DNA of 64,000 nucleotides from Acidimicrobiaceae bacterium (GCA_009842325.1 VYFQ01000033.1:1-64000); one strand, 5' to 3'; shown: positions 44,327 to 53,674, counted from the stretch's first letter. Made by a program: numbers and translations. The notes: generated from the letters alone by a model not told the origin.

Positions 44327-45181
44327 GTGCTCGACGAACGACAACTCCGCGACTGGGAGCGCGACGGCTTCCTGGTGCTGCCCGACTTCGTCCCCCGCCA
44401 GCGCTGCGAAGCGCTCAAGGCCCATGTGGAGACGATGCTGGCCGATATAGACCCGGAGCGCGACGGCGGCCTCACCGTGTTCTCCACCACCGAGCAGAGC
44501 CACGCGCAAGACGAATGGTTCCTCGGCTCGGGCGACACAGTCCGCTGGTTCTTCGAGGACGGTGCCATCTCGGGTGGGCGCCTCACGAGGCCGATGCCGC
44601 TGGCGGTCAACAAGATCGGCCACGCCATGCACGACCTCGATCCCGCTTTCGACTCCTTCTCCCGCACCCCGGAGTTGGCGGCGGTGGCGGCTGATCTAGG
44701 GTTCGCCGATCCCCGCCTGCTGCAGTCGATGTACATCTTCAAGCAGCCCGGCATCGGCGGCGAGGTGATCTGCCACTGCGATCACTCTTTCCTCTGGACC
44801 GAGCCCCAGAGCGTGGTCGGGCTGTGGTTCGCCATCGAGGACGCAACCCTGGCAAACGGCTGCATGTGGGCGGTACCGGGAGGACACCGGATCCCGGTGA
44901 AGACCCGCTTCCGCCTCATCGACCCCGGCGAGCGCAGCCGCGGCACCGTCACCGACGTCCTCGACGACGCCCCGTATCCCGTCGACGACCTTGTGCCTCT
45001 GGAGGCTGCCGCAGGAACGCTTATCGCACTGCACGGCACCCTGCCGCACTGGAGCGCGGCCAACACCTCCGATAGCAGCCGGCACGCCTACACCATGCAC
45101 CTGATCGACGGCACCGCCGACTACCTGGCCGACAACTGGCTGCAGCGCGGCCCCGACTTCCCGCTGCGCGGCTTCAACTGA
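44327..45181 (+). CDS. Phytanoyl-CoA dioxygenase (PhyH) family protein
   Basis: The 284-residue protein fits the Fe(II)/2-oxoglutarate-dependent PhyH family. It has an HCDHSFLW segment with the metal-binding H-x-D pair, a family segment LWFAIEDATLANGCMWAVPGGH, and the distal His in HGTLPHWSAANTS. It may hydroxylate a small substrate. GTG 44327 lies 13 bases after the permease stop, so it could be co-expressed with the importer, hinting at catabolism or modification of the imported compound. That link is inference. Confidence 0.87.
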   Translation: MLDERQLRDWERDGFLVLPDFVPRQRCEALKAHVETMLADIDPERDGGLTVFSTTEQSHAQDEWFLGSGDTVRWFFEDGAISGGRLTRPMPLAVNKIGHAMHDLDPAFDSFSRTPELAAVAADLGFADPRLLQSMYIFKQPGIGGEVICHCDHSFLWTEPQSVVGLWFAIEDATLANGCMWAVPGGHRIPVKTRFRLIDPGERSRGTVTDVLDDAPYPVDDLVPLEAAAGTLIALHGTLPHWSAANTSDSSRHAYTMHLIDGTADYLADNWLQRGPDFPLRGFN

Positions 45182-45197
45182 ACCCGCGGATCCGCCT

Positions 45198-46073
45198 CTA
45201 CGGCAGGACAGTACGTCTGGGCGGGCCGGCACGCCCCCGGATCCACAGCAGGTACAGCGCCGAGACCACTATCAGCACCAGGCTCATCCAGATGTTGACC
45301 CGCACGCCCAACAGCAGGCTGGCCGGGTCGATGCGCACCGCCTCGATCCACAAGCGGCCCAGTCCGTAACCCAAGGTGTAGACGGCCAGCAGCGAGCCGG
45401 GACGGCTCACCCGGCGCGGGTCGGTCACCAGCGCCGGCACGGCGCGGCGCACCCGGCGGCGGTCGATGATCACCAGCAGCCCGCACAGCAAGAGGTTCCA
45501 CACCGCCTCGTACAGGAACGTCGGATGGAAGGTCTCCACATCCAGGTACTGGGCCGGACGGTGCGCCTCGTCGATCTCCAGTCCCCACGGCACGTCGGTG
45601 GGCGAGCCGAACAGCTCCTGGTTGAACCAGTTTCCGAGGCGGCCGATGGCCTGAGCCAGCGGCAGGCCGGGGACCACCGCCGCGATCACCTCGCCCTGGT
45701 TCATGTGCTGGCGCCGGGCCATCCACACACCGACCATGATTCCGGCCGCCATCCCGCCCGGTATTCCCAAGCCTCCGTTCCAGATGGCGAAGACCTCCAT
45801 CCAGCCGGCGGACTGGAATTTCTTCCAGTCGGTGATCACGTGGTAGAGGCGGGCGCCGATCAGGCCGGCGGGAACCGCCCACAGCGCGATACGGCTGATC
45901 TGGTCGGGATCGCCTCCCCGGGCCTCCCAGCGACGCCGCGACAGCCACACTGCGGCCAGCACGCCCAGCGCGATCATCACCCCGTAGGCGCGCAAGACCA
46001 GCGGCCCCAGGCTCAAGCCGTTGCTGGGCGGGCTCGGTATCGACGCGATTGCGCTGGCCGCTACGGCACCCAT
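45198..46073 (-). CDS. lgt: Prolipoprotein diacylglyceryl transferase
   Basis: The 291-residue membrane enzyme has the Lgt signature GRLGNWFNQELFGSPTDVPW, the HPTFLYE segment and several membrane helices. It attaches diacylglycerol to the lipobox Cys of prolipoproteins such as the BMP and parvulin lipoproteins encoded in this window. The stop converges with the PhyH gene stop 16 bases away. Confidence 0.94.
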   Translation of the reverse strand: MGAVAASAIASIPSPPSNGLSLGPLVLRAYGVMIALGVLAAVWLSRRRWEARGGDPDQISRIALWAVPAGLIGARLYHVITDWKKFQSAGWMEVFAIWNGGLGIPGGMAAGIMVGVWMARRQHMNQGEVIAAVVPGLPLAQAIGRLGNWFNQELFGSPTDVPWGLEIDEAHRPAQYLDVETFHPTFLYEAVWNLLLCGLLVIIDRRRVRRAVPALVTDPRRVSRPGSLLAVYTLGYGLGRLWIEAVRIDPASLLLGVRVNIWMSLVLIVVSALYLLWIRGRAGPPRRTVLP

Positions 46074-46092
46074 GGAGCTTGCGACCTCTTGC

Positions 46093-47868
46093 TCACTGGG
46101 CCAGGATGCGTTGCCGGGCGGCAGCGAGCTCGTCGGCGGGCTCGACTACCGCCGCGATCAGCCCGGGCACACCAGAGAGCCGGTTCGCCGCGAAGAACCG
46201 GGCCAGGACGGCCCGGTCGGCAGCTGCGTCGGGATCGCCCAGCCGCGTTGCCGCCAGCGCGCCGTCGGCCAGAGCCGCGGCCCCGGCGGTGACCGCCAGC
46301 ATCCTCAGAAAGGCGTCGGCGCCCGCCAGCCGCGCCACGGGCTCGGCGTTGAGCAGGAACTCGGTGGCTGTGCCGGTCGCCTCGACGGCGGCCTCGAGGT
46401 GCCGCTGCACCGGAGCCAGGTCACCGCACCCGTCGAGCGCGGCCGCGGTGGTCTGGATCTGCGCCAAGTGGTCGCGCACCACGCCACCGTCTCGCATCGA
46501 CAGCTTGCGACCGACCAGGTCGGCGGCCTGGATGCCGTTGGTTCCCTCGTAGATCGGGGCGATGCGGGCGTCGCGATAATGCTGGGCCGCGCCGGTCTCC
46601 TCAATGAAGCCCATGCCGCCGTGCACCTGGAGACCCACGCTGACCAACTCGCAGCCCACGTCGGTGGCCCACGCCTTGCTCAGCGGCGTCAGCAGCGCGG
46701 CCTGCTCGTCGGCGGACTGGCGCTGCGAAGCATCAGATTCGTGGGAGGCGCGGTCGATCGCCTCGGCGTTGCGATAGGCCAGGCCCCGCATCGCGCTGAT
46801 GCTGGAGCGCATGTCCAGCAGCATGCGGCGTACGTCGGGATGGTCGATGATCGCCGAGGACTCACCCGCCGGCGCGCCCGGCGCCCGGCCCTGGCGGCGC
46901 TCATGGGCATGGGTGAGAGCCTGCTGGTAGGACCGCTCCGCGATGGCCACCCCCTCCAGGCCCACGCTCAGGCGGGCGTGGTTCATCATCGTGAACATGG
47001 CCCTCATGCCGCCGTTCTCCTCACCTACCAGGAAGCCCACCGCGCCCTCGCCATCGCCGTAGGACATCACGCAAGTGGGGCTGGCGTGGATGCCAAGCTT
47101 GTGCTCGATCGAGACGCAGAGCAGGTCGTTGCGGGCGCCGGGCGACCCGTCGGCCGCGGGCAGGTGCTTGGGCACCAGGAAGCAGCTGATGCCCCTCGTG
47201 CCGGGCGGCGCTCCGGGAGTGCGGGCCAGCACCAGGTGCACGATGTTGTCGGCCAGGTCGTGCTCGCCGTAGGTGATGAAGATCTTCGTGCCGTGCAGGC
47301 GGTACGAGCCGTCGGGCTGCGGCAGGGCCCGGGCCGCGACCGCGCCCAGGTCCGAGCCGGCCTGCGGCTCGGTCAGGTTCATGGTGCCGGTCCAGTCCCC
47401 CGAGGCCATCTGCGGCAGGTACAGCGCCTTCTGCTCGTCGGTGCCGTGCGCGCTCAGCATGTTGATGGCGCCCTGGGTCAGCAGCGGGCACAGCGACCAG
47501 GACATGCAGGCCGAGGTGAACATCTCCTCCACTGCCAGCCCGACAAGGTGGGGGAAGCCGCCACCGCCGTACTCGGGATCGATCGATAGCGCGCCCCAGC
47601 CGGCCTCCACATAGGAGCGGTAGGCCTCCCGGAAGCCGGTGGGCGTCGCCACCGAGCCGTCGTCGAGGCGGCGGGCGCCTTCGGTGTCGCCGACCCGGTT
47701 GAGAGGGGCGATCACCTCCTCGGCGAACCGGGCCGCCTCGGCGAGGACCTGGTCGACCACGTCGGCCTCCACGTGCTCGAACGCCTCCAGCTTGGCCAGG
47801 CCGTCAAGATCGGCGACATGGCGCAGGTTGAACGAGATCTCGTCGAGGTCGACCCGGAAGTCACTCAC
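46093..47868 (-). CDS. Acyl-CoA dehydrogenase, long form
   Basis: The 591-residue flavoprotein has the acyl-CoA dehydrogenase domains: an N-terminal helical part, MNLTEPQAGSDLGAV, the KIFITYGEHDLADNIVHL beta domain, and the C-terminal IAPIYEGTNGIQAADLVGR with the catalytic Glu, plus an extra C-terminal helical extension. This matches the long FadE5/AcdA-like group that prefers long-chain substrates. It lies 19 bases upstream of lgt on the same strand. Confidence 0.93.
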   Translation of the reverse strand: MSDFRVDLDEISFNLRHVADLDGLAKLEAFEHVEADVVDQVLAEAARFAEEVIAPLNRVGDTEGARRLDDGSVATPTGFREAYRSYVEAGWGALSIDPEYGGGGFPHLVGLAVEEMFTSACMSWSLCPLLTQGAINMLSAHGTDEQKALYLPQMASGDWTGTMNLTEPQAGSDLGAVAARALPQPDGSYRLHGTKIFITYGEHDLADNIVHLVLARTPGAPPGTRGISCFLVPKHLPAADGSPGARNDLLCVSIEHKLGIHASPTCVMSYGDGEGAVGFLVGEENGGMRAMFTMMNHARLSVGLEGVAIAERSYQQALTHAHERRQGRAPGAPAGESSAIIDHPDVRRMLLDMRSSISAMRGLAYRNAEAIDRASHESDASQRQSADEQAALLTPLSKAWATDVGCELVSVGLQVHGGMGFIEETGAAQHYRDARIAPIYEGTNGIQAADLVGRKLSMRDGGVVRDHLAQIQTTAAALDGCGDLAPVQRHLEAAVEATGTATEFLLNAEPVARLAGADAFLRMLAVTAGAAALADGALAATRLGDPDAAADRAVLARFFAANRLSGVPGLIAAVVEPADELAAARQRILAQ

Positions 47869-47884
47869 GGCAGCGAGAGTATCC

Positions 47885-48793
47885 CTACCCGGCAGCTTCT
47901 GTTGGCTCGTTCAAGCCGCGGCGGTCGTTGATCACGCTGTTGATCTCGGCACCGACGAGCAAGCCCATGGCCAGCAGGTAGAGCCAGACCAGCAGGATCA
48001 GCGCCCCCCCGAGCAATCCGAACACGGCGTTCACGCCGCTGGAAGCCGCGTCGAGGTAGATCCGGAAGCCCAGCGACACCGCCAGCCACCACACGGTGCT
48101 GACCACTGCCCCGGGCAGGTCGGTGCGCCACGGGGTGCGACGGCGGGGCGCGAAGTGGTAGAGGGAGGCCGCCCAGCAGACCACCACCACGAACACCACC
48201 GGCCAGCGGAACCAGTCCCACGCAGTGGTGAACGCGCTGCCGGCCCCCAAACGATCGGCGATCTCCTCGCCGCCGCCGAACAGGGGGCCGACGACGACCA
48301 TGGCAGCCACCAGGGCCGACACCAGCACAGTGAACAGAGTCAGCACGAAACCCATGATCCGGGTGGAGACCCAGTTCCTGCGGTGCTCGTGACCGTAGGT
48401 GACGTCCAGGGCGCCGACCACGGCAGTGAAGCCCCGCGACGAGGCGTACACGGTGAGCACGACACCGGCGGTTATCAGCCCCGCGTTTGAGCGGTCGAAC
48501 AACTCCTTGACGGTCGCCCGCAGCGTGTTGTCGCTGCCGAACGTCTCGACCACCCGGTCCAGGAGCCATTGCTCGGTGTCGGCGGCCGCGCCCGCCCCGA
48601 TCACGACGTCGAGCGAGCCCAGAGCGGCTGCGAACACGAGCACCGCCGGGAACAGACCGAGCAGTCCGAAGAAGGCGATCTCGGCCGACAGACCGCCGAC
48701 CCGGGCCCGGGACCACTCGCGGCGAAGGTCCTCGACGAACCGCAGTGCCTCACGCCAGAGCGTGTGCACGGAGGAATGCGGGAGGCGCGCCAT
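47885..48793 (-). CDS. YihY/virulence factor BrkB family membrane protein
   Basis: The 302-residue protein has six hydrophobic segments and the YihY/BrkB hallmarks: ALRFVEDLRREW and GLSAEIAFFGLLGLFPAVL near the N-terminus, YASSRGFTAVVGALDVTYG, and VFGLLGGALILLVWLYL near the end. The role is unknown; family members were first mistaken for RNase BN. Its ATG at 48793 overlaps the start codon of the divergent NTF2-like gene. A GTG at codon 9 is an alternative start. Confidence 0.9.
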   Translation of the reverse strand: MARLPHSSVHTLWREALRFVEDLRREWSRARVGGLSAEIAFFGLLGLFPAVLVFAAALGSLDVVIGAGAAADTEQWLLDRVVETFGSDNTLRATVKELFDRSNAGLITAGVVLTVYASSRGFTAVVGALDVTYGHEHRRNWVSTRIMGFVLTLFTVLVSALVAAMVVVGPLFGGGEEIADRLGAGSAFTTAWDWFRWPVVFVVVVCWAASLYHFAPRRRTPWRTDLPGAVVSTVWWLAVSLGFRIYLDAASSGVNAVFGLLGGALILLVWLYLLAMGLLVGAEINSVINDRRGLNEPTEAAG

Positions 48794-49340
48794 GCCTGAC
48801 CGATACTACGGTCCACTGACAATGGACCCCCACGACATCGCCCACCCTCACGGCGTGGCCCACCCCCACGACGCCACCGCTATCGCCAACGAGTTGTACC
48901 GCTACGCGGAACTCATCGACGCCGGTCGGTTCACGGAGTTGGGGGAGCTCATGGAGCACTGCACCTTCAGCTACGGCACCGAGGGCGACCCGGGACCGTC
49001 GGGCGCGGCCGCCATCGCGGCCAGCTACCAAGACATGGTGGTCACCTACGACGACGGCACCCCCCGTACCCGCCATCTGACGACCAACCCGATCATCGAC
49101 GTCGACGGCGACACGGCCGCGGTGCGCTCCACCTACACCGTGATGCAGCAGGCTCCGGGCTCGGCGATGCAGACCATCATCAGCGGCCGCTACCACGACA
49201 CACTGAGGCGCATCGACGGACGGTGGCGCTTCACCGAGCGCCGCTTCCTGGTCGACCTCGTGGGCGACCTGAGCCGTCACCTACGATTCGAGCTGTTGCC
49301 GCAGGAGCAACCACTCGAGAGCGAGGAGCGCCAGCCATGA
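48792..49340 (+). CDS. SnoaL/NTF2-like protein, first of a pair
   Basis: The 182-residue product has the NTF2-like cone fold pattern (ANELYRYAELIDAGRFTELGELM, then the HLTTNPIIDVDGDTAAVRSTYTV strands and DGRWRFTERRFLVDL). Such proteins include isomerases, dehydratases and ring-dioxygenase small-subunit relatives. ATG 48792 is chosen because GGGAGG lies six bases upstream; ATG 48822 has no such site. The N-terminus contains a His-rich IAHPHGVAHPHD stretch. It is coupled to the next gene by an ATGA overlap. Confidence 0.85.
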   Translation: MPDRYYGPLTMDPHDIAHPHGVAHPHDATAIANELYRYAELIDAGRFTELGELMEHCTFSYGTEGDPGPSGAAAIAASYQDMVVTYDDGTPRTRHLTTNPIIDVDGDTAAVRSTYTVMQQAPGSAMQTIISGRYHDTLRRIDGRWRFTERRFLVDLVGDLSRHLRFELLPQEQPLESEERQP

Positions 49341-49804
49341 GCCGATGGAGTCGAGCCGAGATCGAGGAGGCGTTCGTCCGCTTCCAGGAAGTGGCATTGC
49401 AGGCCGGCACCACCGGGGACTGGCGCGAGTGGGCCAACCTCTTCACCGAGGACGCCACCTACATCGAGCACCACTTCGGCACCATGGGCGGGCGGGAGGC
49501 CATCTACAACTGGATCCAGTCCACCATGACCCAATGGCCCAACAACGAGATGATCCACTTCCCCATCGAGTGGTACATCATCGACGAGGAGCGGGGCTGG
49601 CTGGTGTGCCAAGTGTGGAACCGGATGGCCGACCCCGGCGACGGCTCGCTGCACCAGGAGTACAACTTCACCCTGCTCAAGTACGCGGGAAACGGCCTGT
49701 GGAGCTACGAGGAGGACGTCTACAACCCGGCCCGCTTCGGGGAGATGGTCAAGAACTACCTGCGCCACAAGAAGACCCTCGCCGCCGAGGCCGACGACAT
49801 CTGA
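49337..49804 (+). CDS. SnoaL/NTF2-like protein, second of a pair
   Basis: The 155-residue protein is a second SnoaL-like domain (EEAFVRFQEVALQAGTTGDW, ANLFTEDATYIEHHFGTMGG, FNFTLLKY-type strand, YEEDVYNPARFGEMV). ATG 49337 overlaps the previous stop (ATGA) and has GAGGAG upstream. The pair may form a heterodimer acting on a lipid or polyketide-like substrate, which the acyl-CoA genes nearby would fit; this is inference. Its stop is 12 bases from the convergent nrdJ stop. Confidence 0.86.
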   Translation: MSRWSRAEIEEAFVRFQEVALQAGTTGDWREWANLFTEDATYIEHHFGTMGGREAIYNWIQSTMTQWPNNEMIHFPIEWYIIDEERGWLVCQVWNRMADPGDGSLHQEYNFTLLKYAGNGLWSYEEDVYNPARFGEMVKNYLRHKKTLAAEADDI

Positions 49805-49816
49805 GGCGAGCTGAGA

Positions 49817-52678
49817 TCAGCTGCAGCCGCTGGTGGCGCCGCAGTCGGCGCACACATAGCACGAGCCGGCCCGGCGCATGGGAACGCCGCAGGTCATGCA
49901 GAACGGCGCGTCCAGCGGGCCCGAGCGATCCAACGCGGGTCTCCCGCTCATGTTCACTGCACTCGCGGGCCGCTCGGACCCTGGCGGCTCAGTCGGGGCC
50001 GCGGCCGCGGAGAAGTCGAGCTGGGCCATCAACTGCGAAGGCATCGGGATCGAGGGCGGATCAGGCGGCAGATCGTGCCCCTGCTCGGTCTCGGTGACCT
50101 GCTCCTCGACGCCCGGCAGTGTGGGCTGGGTGCGCTCGCCGGTGGTGAAGACGCCGAGCGCGGCCCGCTCTTCGGGCGTCAGGTACATCACGGCCAGCTT
50201 GCGGAACAGGTAGTCCATGAGGCTGGTTGCGATCCGGATGTCGGGATCGTCGGTGATGCCGGCCGGCTCGAACCGGACGCCCACGAACGTCTCCACGAAG
50301 GCCGCCAGCGGAACCCCGTACTGCAGGCCGTGGCTCAGCGAGATGGCGAACGCGTCCATGATCCCGGCCAGGGTGGAGCCCTGCTTGGAGACCTTCACGA
50401 AGATCTCGCCGGGACGGCCGTCGGGGTACTCCCCCACCGTGACGAACCCCTTGCAGTCGGCCACACGGAACTCGAAGGTGTGCGACCGGCGCGATCTCGG
50501 CAGCCGCCGGCGCACCGGCTCGGGCACCGACCCGACCTGAGGGGCCACGCCTGCGTCCGAGCCCGAGGCCGCCGCGGCGGCGTTGGAACGCTCGGCTTCG
50601 CCGAGGGTGAGCGGCTGGGCCACCTTGGAGCTGTCGCGGTAGATGGCCACCGACTTCAGGCCGAGCCGCCAGGCATCGATGAGCAACTGCTCGACATCTC
50701 CGGCGGTCGACGACGCGGGCATGTTCACGGTCTTTGAGATGGCACCGGACAGGAACGGCTGCACCGCGGCCATCATCTTGACGTGCCCGGAGGCGCTGAT
50801 GGCGTTGTCGCCCAGCGAGCAGGCGAACACGTCCCGGTGCTCGGGCTTGAGCGACGAGCCCTCCACGGTGTGGTGCGCGGCGATGTGGTCCCTGATCTGA
50901 TCGGCCTGCTCGGTGTCGTAGCCGAGCCGCCGCAATGCCCTGGGGATCGTTGTGTTGACGATCTCCATGGTGCCGCCCCCGACCAGGCGCTTGGACTTGA
51001 CCAGCCCGAGGTCGGGCTCGATGCCGGTCGTGTCGCAGTCCATGAGCAGCCCGATCGTGCCGGTGGGCGCCAGCACCGTGGCCTGGCTGTTGCGCACGCC
51101 GTGGCGGTCGGCCCGCTCGCAGGCTTCGTCCCACGCCAGTTGCGCGGCCTCGAGCAGGTCGGCGGGCACGAACTCCTCATCTATGGAGGCGGTGGCGCTC
51201 CGGTGCTGGTCGAGCACGCGCAGCATGTGCTCGCGATTGTCGTGGAAGCCGGCGAAGGGTCCCATGCGTTCGGCCAGGCGGGTGGAGGTGAGATAGGCCT
51301 CGCCGGTCATCAGCGCGGTGATGGCCGCGGCAAGGGCCCGGCCCTCGTCGGAGTCGTAGGGAAGGCCCAGCGCCATGAGCAGCGCCCCCAGGTTGGCGTA
51401 GCCCAGGCCGATCTGGCGGAAGGCCCTGGTGGTGTCGGCGATGGCCGGCGTCGGATAGTCGGCGTGACCGACGAGGATCTCCTGGGCCGCGAACACCACC
51501 TGCACCGCCCGCCGGAACCCGGCGACGTCGAAGGTCCCCTCGTCGTCGAGGAAGCTCAGCAGGTTGATCGAGGCCAGGTTGCAGGCGCTGTTGTCGAGGT
51601 GGACGTACTCCGAGCACGGGTTGCTGGCCGTGATGGGGCCGGTGGACGCAGCGGTGTGCCAGCGGTTGATGGTGGTCGCGAACTGCACGCCGGGGTCGGC
51701 GCACTGCCAGGCGGCCTCGGCCATCTGGCTCAGGATCGAGCGGGCCGGCACTCGCTTGAGCACCGAGCCGTCGGTGCGGGCGGTTAGATCCCAATCGTCG
51801 CCTTCGAGCGCGGCCTGCATGAACTCGTCGCTGACCCGGACCGAGTTGTTGGCGTTCTGGTACTGCACGGAGTCGGAGTCGGTGCCGTCGACACTCATGT
51901 CGAAGCCGGCCGCGGCCAGCGCACGCGACTTGCGCTCCTCTCGGGCCTTGCACCAGATGAAGTCCTCGATGTCGGGATGGTCGGCGTCGAGCACCACCAT
52001 CTTGGCCGCCCGCCGCGTCTTGCCTCCCGACTTGATGGTGCCGGCCGACGCGTCGGCGCCCCGCATGAAGCTCACCGGTCCCGACGCGGTGCCCCCGCCG
52101 CTGAGGGCCTCGGAACTGGCCCGGATGAGCGACAGGTTCACCCCGGCGCCCGAGCCTCCCTTGAATATTCGGCCCTCCTCGGCGTACCACTCCAGGATCG
52201 ACTCCATGGTGTCGTCGACCGACAGGATGAAGCACGCCGATGCCTGTTGGGGCACCCCGGCCACTCCGATGTTGAACCACACCGGTGAGTTGAAGGCAGC
52301 CCTCTGCGTGTACAGCAGATGTGAGAGCTCGGCGCGGAACAGCGACGCCTCGGACTCGTCGACGAAGTAGCCGTCGCCGTCCCCCCAGCGTGTGATCGTG
52401 CCGACGATGCGGTCCACCACCTGCCTCAGCGACCATTCTCGGGAGGGGGTGCCCAGCGCACCGCGGAAGTACTTCTGGGCCAGGATGTTGGTGGCGTTCT
52501 GCGACCAGGCGGACGGCACCTCCACGCCGCGCTGCTCGAATGCGACCGACCCGTCGCTGTGGTCGAGCAGGCGCGCGTCGCGCCGCTCCCAGTCGACGCT
52601 GTTCGCTGGGTCGTCCGCCGCGTCCGCTTGAAGGTCGGTGCCGGCGAGAAGGCTGTTCTGCTCGGAGGCCAGAGTCAT
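49817..52678 (-). CDS. nrdJ: Adenosylcobalamin-dependent ribonucleotide reductase (class II)
   Basis: The 953-residue protein makes deoxyribonucleotides with a B12-derived radical. Motifs include FNSPVWFNIG, the redox Cys in QASACFILSVDD, NPCSEYVHLDNSACNLASI with the catalytic Cys (about residue 355), and ATVLAPTGTIGLLMDCDTTG. A C-terminal zinc-ribbon-like CMTCGVPMRRAGSCYVCADC tail ends the protein. No intein is visible. GAGGGGG lies eight bases upstream of ATG 52678, and TAGAAT (52701-52696) is a good -10 box giving a very short leader, so no B12 riboswitch fits there. Confidence 0.96.
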   Translation of the reverse strand: MTLASEQNSLLAGTDLQADAADDPANSVDWERRDARLLDHSDGSVAFEQRGVEVPSAWSQNATNILAQKYFRGALGTPSREWSLRQVVDRIVGTITRWGDGDGYFVDESEASLFRAELSHLLYTQRAAFNSPVWFNIGVAGVPQQASACFILSVDDTMESILEWYAEEGRIFKGGSGAGVNLSLIRASSEALSGGGTASGPVSFMRGADASAGTIKSGGKTRRAAKMVVLDADHPDIEDFIWCKAREERKSRALAAAGFDMSVDGTDSDSVQYQNANNSVRVSDEFMQAALEGDDWDLTARTDGSVLKRVPARSILSQMAEAAWQCADPGVQFATTINRWHTAASTGPITASNPCSEYVHLDNSACNLASINLLSFLDDEGTFDVAGFRRAVQVVFAAQEILVGHADYPTPAIADTTRAFRQIGLGYANLGALLMALGLPYDSDEGRALAAAITALMTGEAYLTSTRLAERMGPFAGFHDNREHMLRVLDQHRSATASIDEEFVPADLLEAAQLAWDEACERADRHGVRNSQATVLAPTGTIGLLMDCDTTGIEPDLGLVKSKRLVGGGTMEIVNTTIPRALRRLGYDTEQADQIRDHIAAHHTVEGSSLKPEHRDVFACSLGDNAISASGHVKMMAAVQPFLSGAISKTVNMPASSTAGDVEQLLIDAWRLGLKSVAIYRDSSKVAQPLTLGEAERSNAAAAASGSDAGVAPQVGSVPEPVRRRLPRSRRSHTFEFRVADCKGFVTVGEYPDGRPGEIFVKVSKQGSTLAGIMDAFAISLSHGLQYGVPLAAFVETFVGVRFEPAGITDDPDIRIATSLMDYLFRKLAVMYLTPEERAALGVFTTGERTQPTLPGVEEQVTETEQGHDLPPDPPSIPMPSQLMAQLDFSAAAAPTEPPGSERPASAVNMSGRPALDRSGPLDAPFCMTCGVPMRRAGSCYVCADCGATSGCS

Positions 52679-52695
52679 CGTGTTACCCCCTCGAA

Positions 52696-52701
52696 ATTCT
52701 A
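52696..52701 (-). promoter_or_regulatory. Probable -10 box of nrdJ
   Basis: Read leftward, TAGAAT fits the -10 consensus and is followed by the GAGGGGG ribosome-binding site and the nrdJ ATG. No clear -35 hexamer is visible, which is common for high-GC actinobacterial promoters. Confidence 0.45.
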
Positions 52702-52790
52702 CCGGGCGCGCTTCGGGCCGACCCTGGGCGCGACCCTACGACGCCAGCCGCCGGACCCGACGACGACACTGTGGAAGGGCCTCGGGATTG

Positions 52791-52809
52791 CTGTGCACAG
52801 CGCTGTGCA
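52791..52809. promoter_or_regulatory. Overlapping palindromes in the nrdJ-ribD-like divergent region
   Basis: TGCACAGC/GCTGTGCA (52794-52809) is a perfect 16-base palindrome and overlaps CTGTGCACAG (52791-52800), itself a palindrome. It lies between the divergent nrdJ and RibD-like genes and looks like a dimeric regulator site. It does not match the AT-rich NrdR-box consensus. Confidence 0.45.
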
Positions 52810-52897
52810 TATGCGTGCCAGCCGTCCAGAGATTCCTCAGAGCCTGTAGAGAACCGTTCGCCGGTGCTCGACGGGCTCGGGACGGTACCTTCTGGTC

Positions 52898-53674
52898 GTG
52901 CGGAGACTCCTGCCCGGCCCGGTAGCCGATGTCGACCCGATGGAGCTCTACCCGGCCCTGCCCCGCCCCAAGCCGGCGGGACGGCCGTGGCTGATGCTCA
53001 ACATGATCGCCTCTGCCGACGGGGCCATCGCGGTCGACGGCACCAGCGAGGCACTCGGCAACCCGGCCGACGAGGCCGTGTTCTCGGCCGTGCGGGCCTG
53101 CGCCGACTGGATCGTGGCCGCGGCCGGCACGGTGCGGGCCGAGCGCTACGGCCTGCCCCGGCCCGGAGCGGAATCCCGCCGAGCGCGGCGCGCCTCGGGA
53201 CGCTCCGACCCGCCCCGGCTGGCCGTTGTCAGCGCAAGCCTGGACCTCGACCTGGGCCTGCCGCTGTTCGCCGATCAGCGCGCCGGCGACGACCTGCCTG
53301 TGATCCTGACCGGCCGGGACGCTGAGGCCGAGGCGGCAGACCGGCTCGAGCCTGTCGCCGAGGTCGTGCGACTGGCCTCGACCTGGCCCCAGCCGGCGGA
53401 GATCCTGGCCGAGCTCGATCGCCGCGGCGCCGGAGTCGTGCTGTCGGAGGGCGGCCCGTCCTTCAACGCCCAGCTCGCAGACGCTGGGGTGATCGACGAG
53501 ATGTGCCTGTCGATCGCACCGCTGGTGGCAGGCGGGGCCAGCCCCCGGATCGTGCACGGATCGCTGAGGACCGTTCCCCTGAACCTGACCATCGACCATC
53601 TTCTGGAAGCCTCCGACACGCTGTTCGTGCGCTATGTCGCGGAAGGAGCCGCCGCTACCGCGTCGTCCGGCTGA
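52898..53674 (+). CDS. RibD C-terminal/dihydrofolate reductase-like protein
   Basis: The 258-residue protein has the RibD reductase pattern: RPWLMLNMIASADGAIAVDG, VRACADWIVAAAGTVRAERYG, and GVVLSEGGPSFNAQL with the NADPH-binding region. It is likely a pyrimidine-nucleotide reductase-like enzyme using NADPH, though the actual substrate is uncertain since no deaminase domain is present. The GTG start at 52898 lacks a Shine-Dalgarno and may be leaderless. Its end overlaps the LysM gene by 43 bases, tail to tail. Confidence 0.85.
   Translation: MRRLLPGPVADVDPMELYPALPRPKPAGRPWLMLNMIASADGAIAVDGTSEALGNPADEAVFSAVRACADWIVAAAGTVRAERYGLPRPGAESRRARRASGRSDPPRLAVVSASLDLDLGLPLFADQRAGDDLPVILTGRDAEAEAADRLEPVAEVVRLASTWPQPAEILAELDRRGAGVVLSEGGPSFNAQLADAGVIDEMCLSIAPLVAGGASPRIVHGSLRTVPLNLTIDHLLEASDTLFVRYVAEGAAATASSG

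Noticed and set aside
42970..44754. 594-codon leftward frame opposite the permease and PhyH genes
   Set aside because: Pro/Gln/His/Arg-rich shadow; crosses the boundaries of three well-supported genes.
46021..47589. 522-codon rightward frame opposite the acyl-CoA dehydrogenase
   Set aside because: No motif, Gly/Ala/His/Gln-rich; the opposite strand encodes a complete dehydrogenase.
52679..52897. Possible cobalamin riboswitch ahead of the B12-dependent reductase
   Set aside because: The likely -10 box leaves a leader of about ten bases and no B12-box-like sequence or large structured leader is visible.
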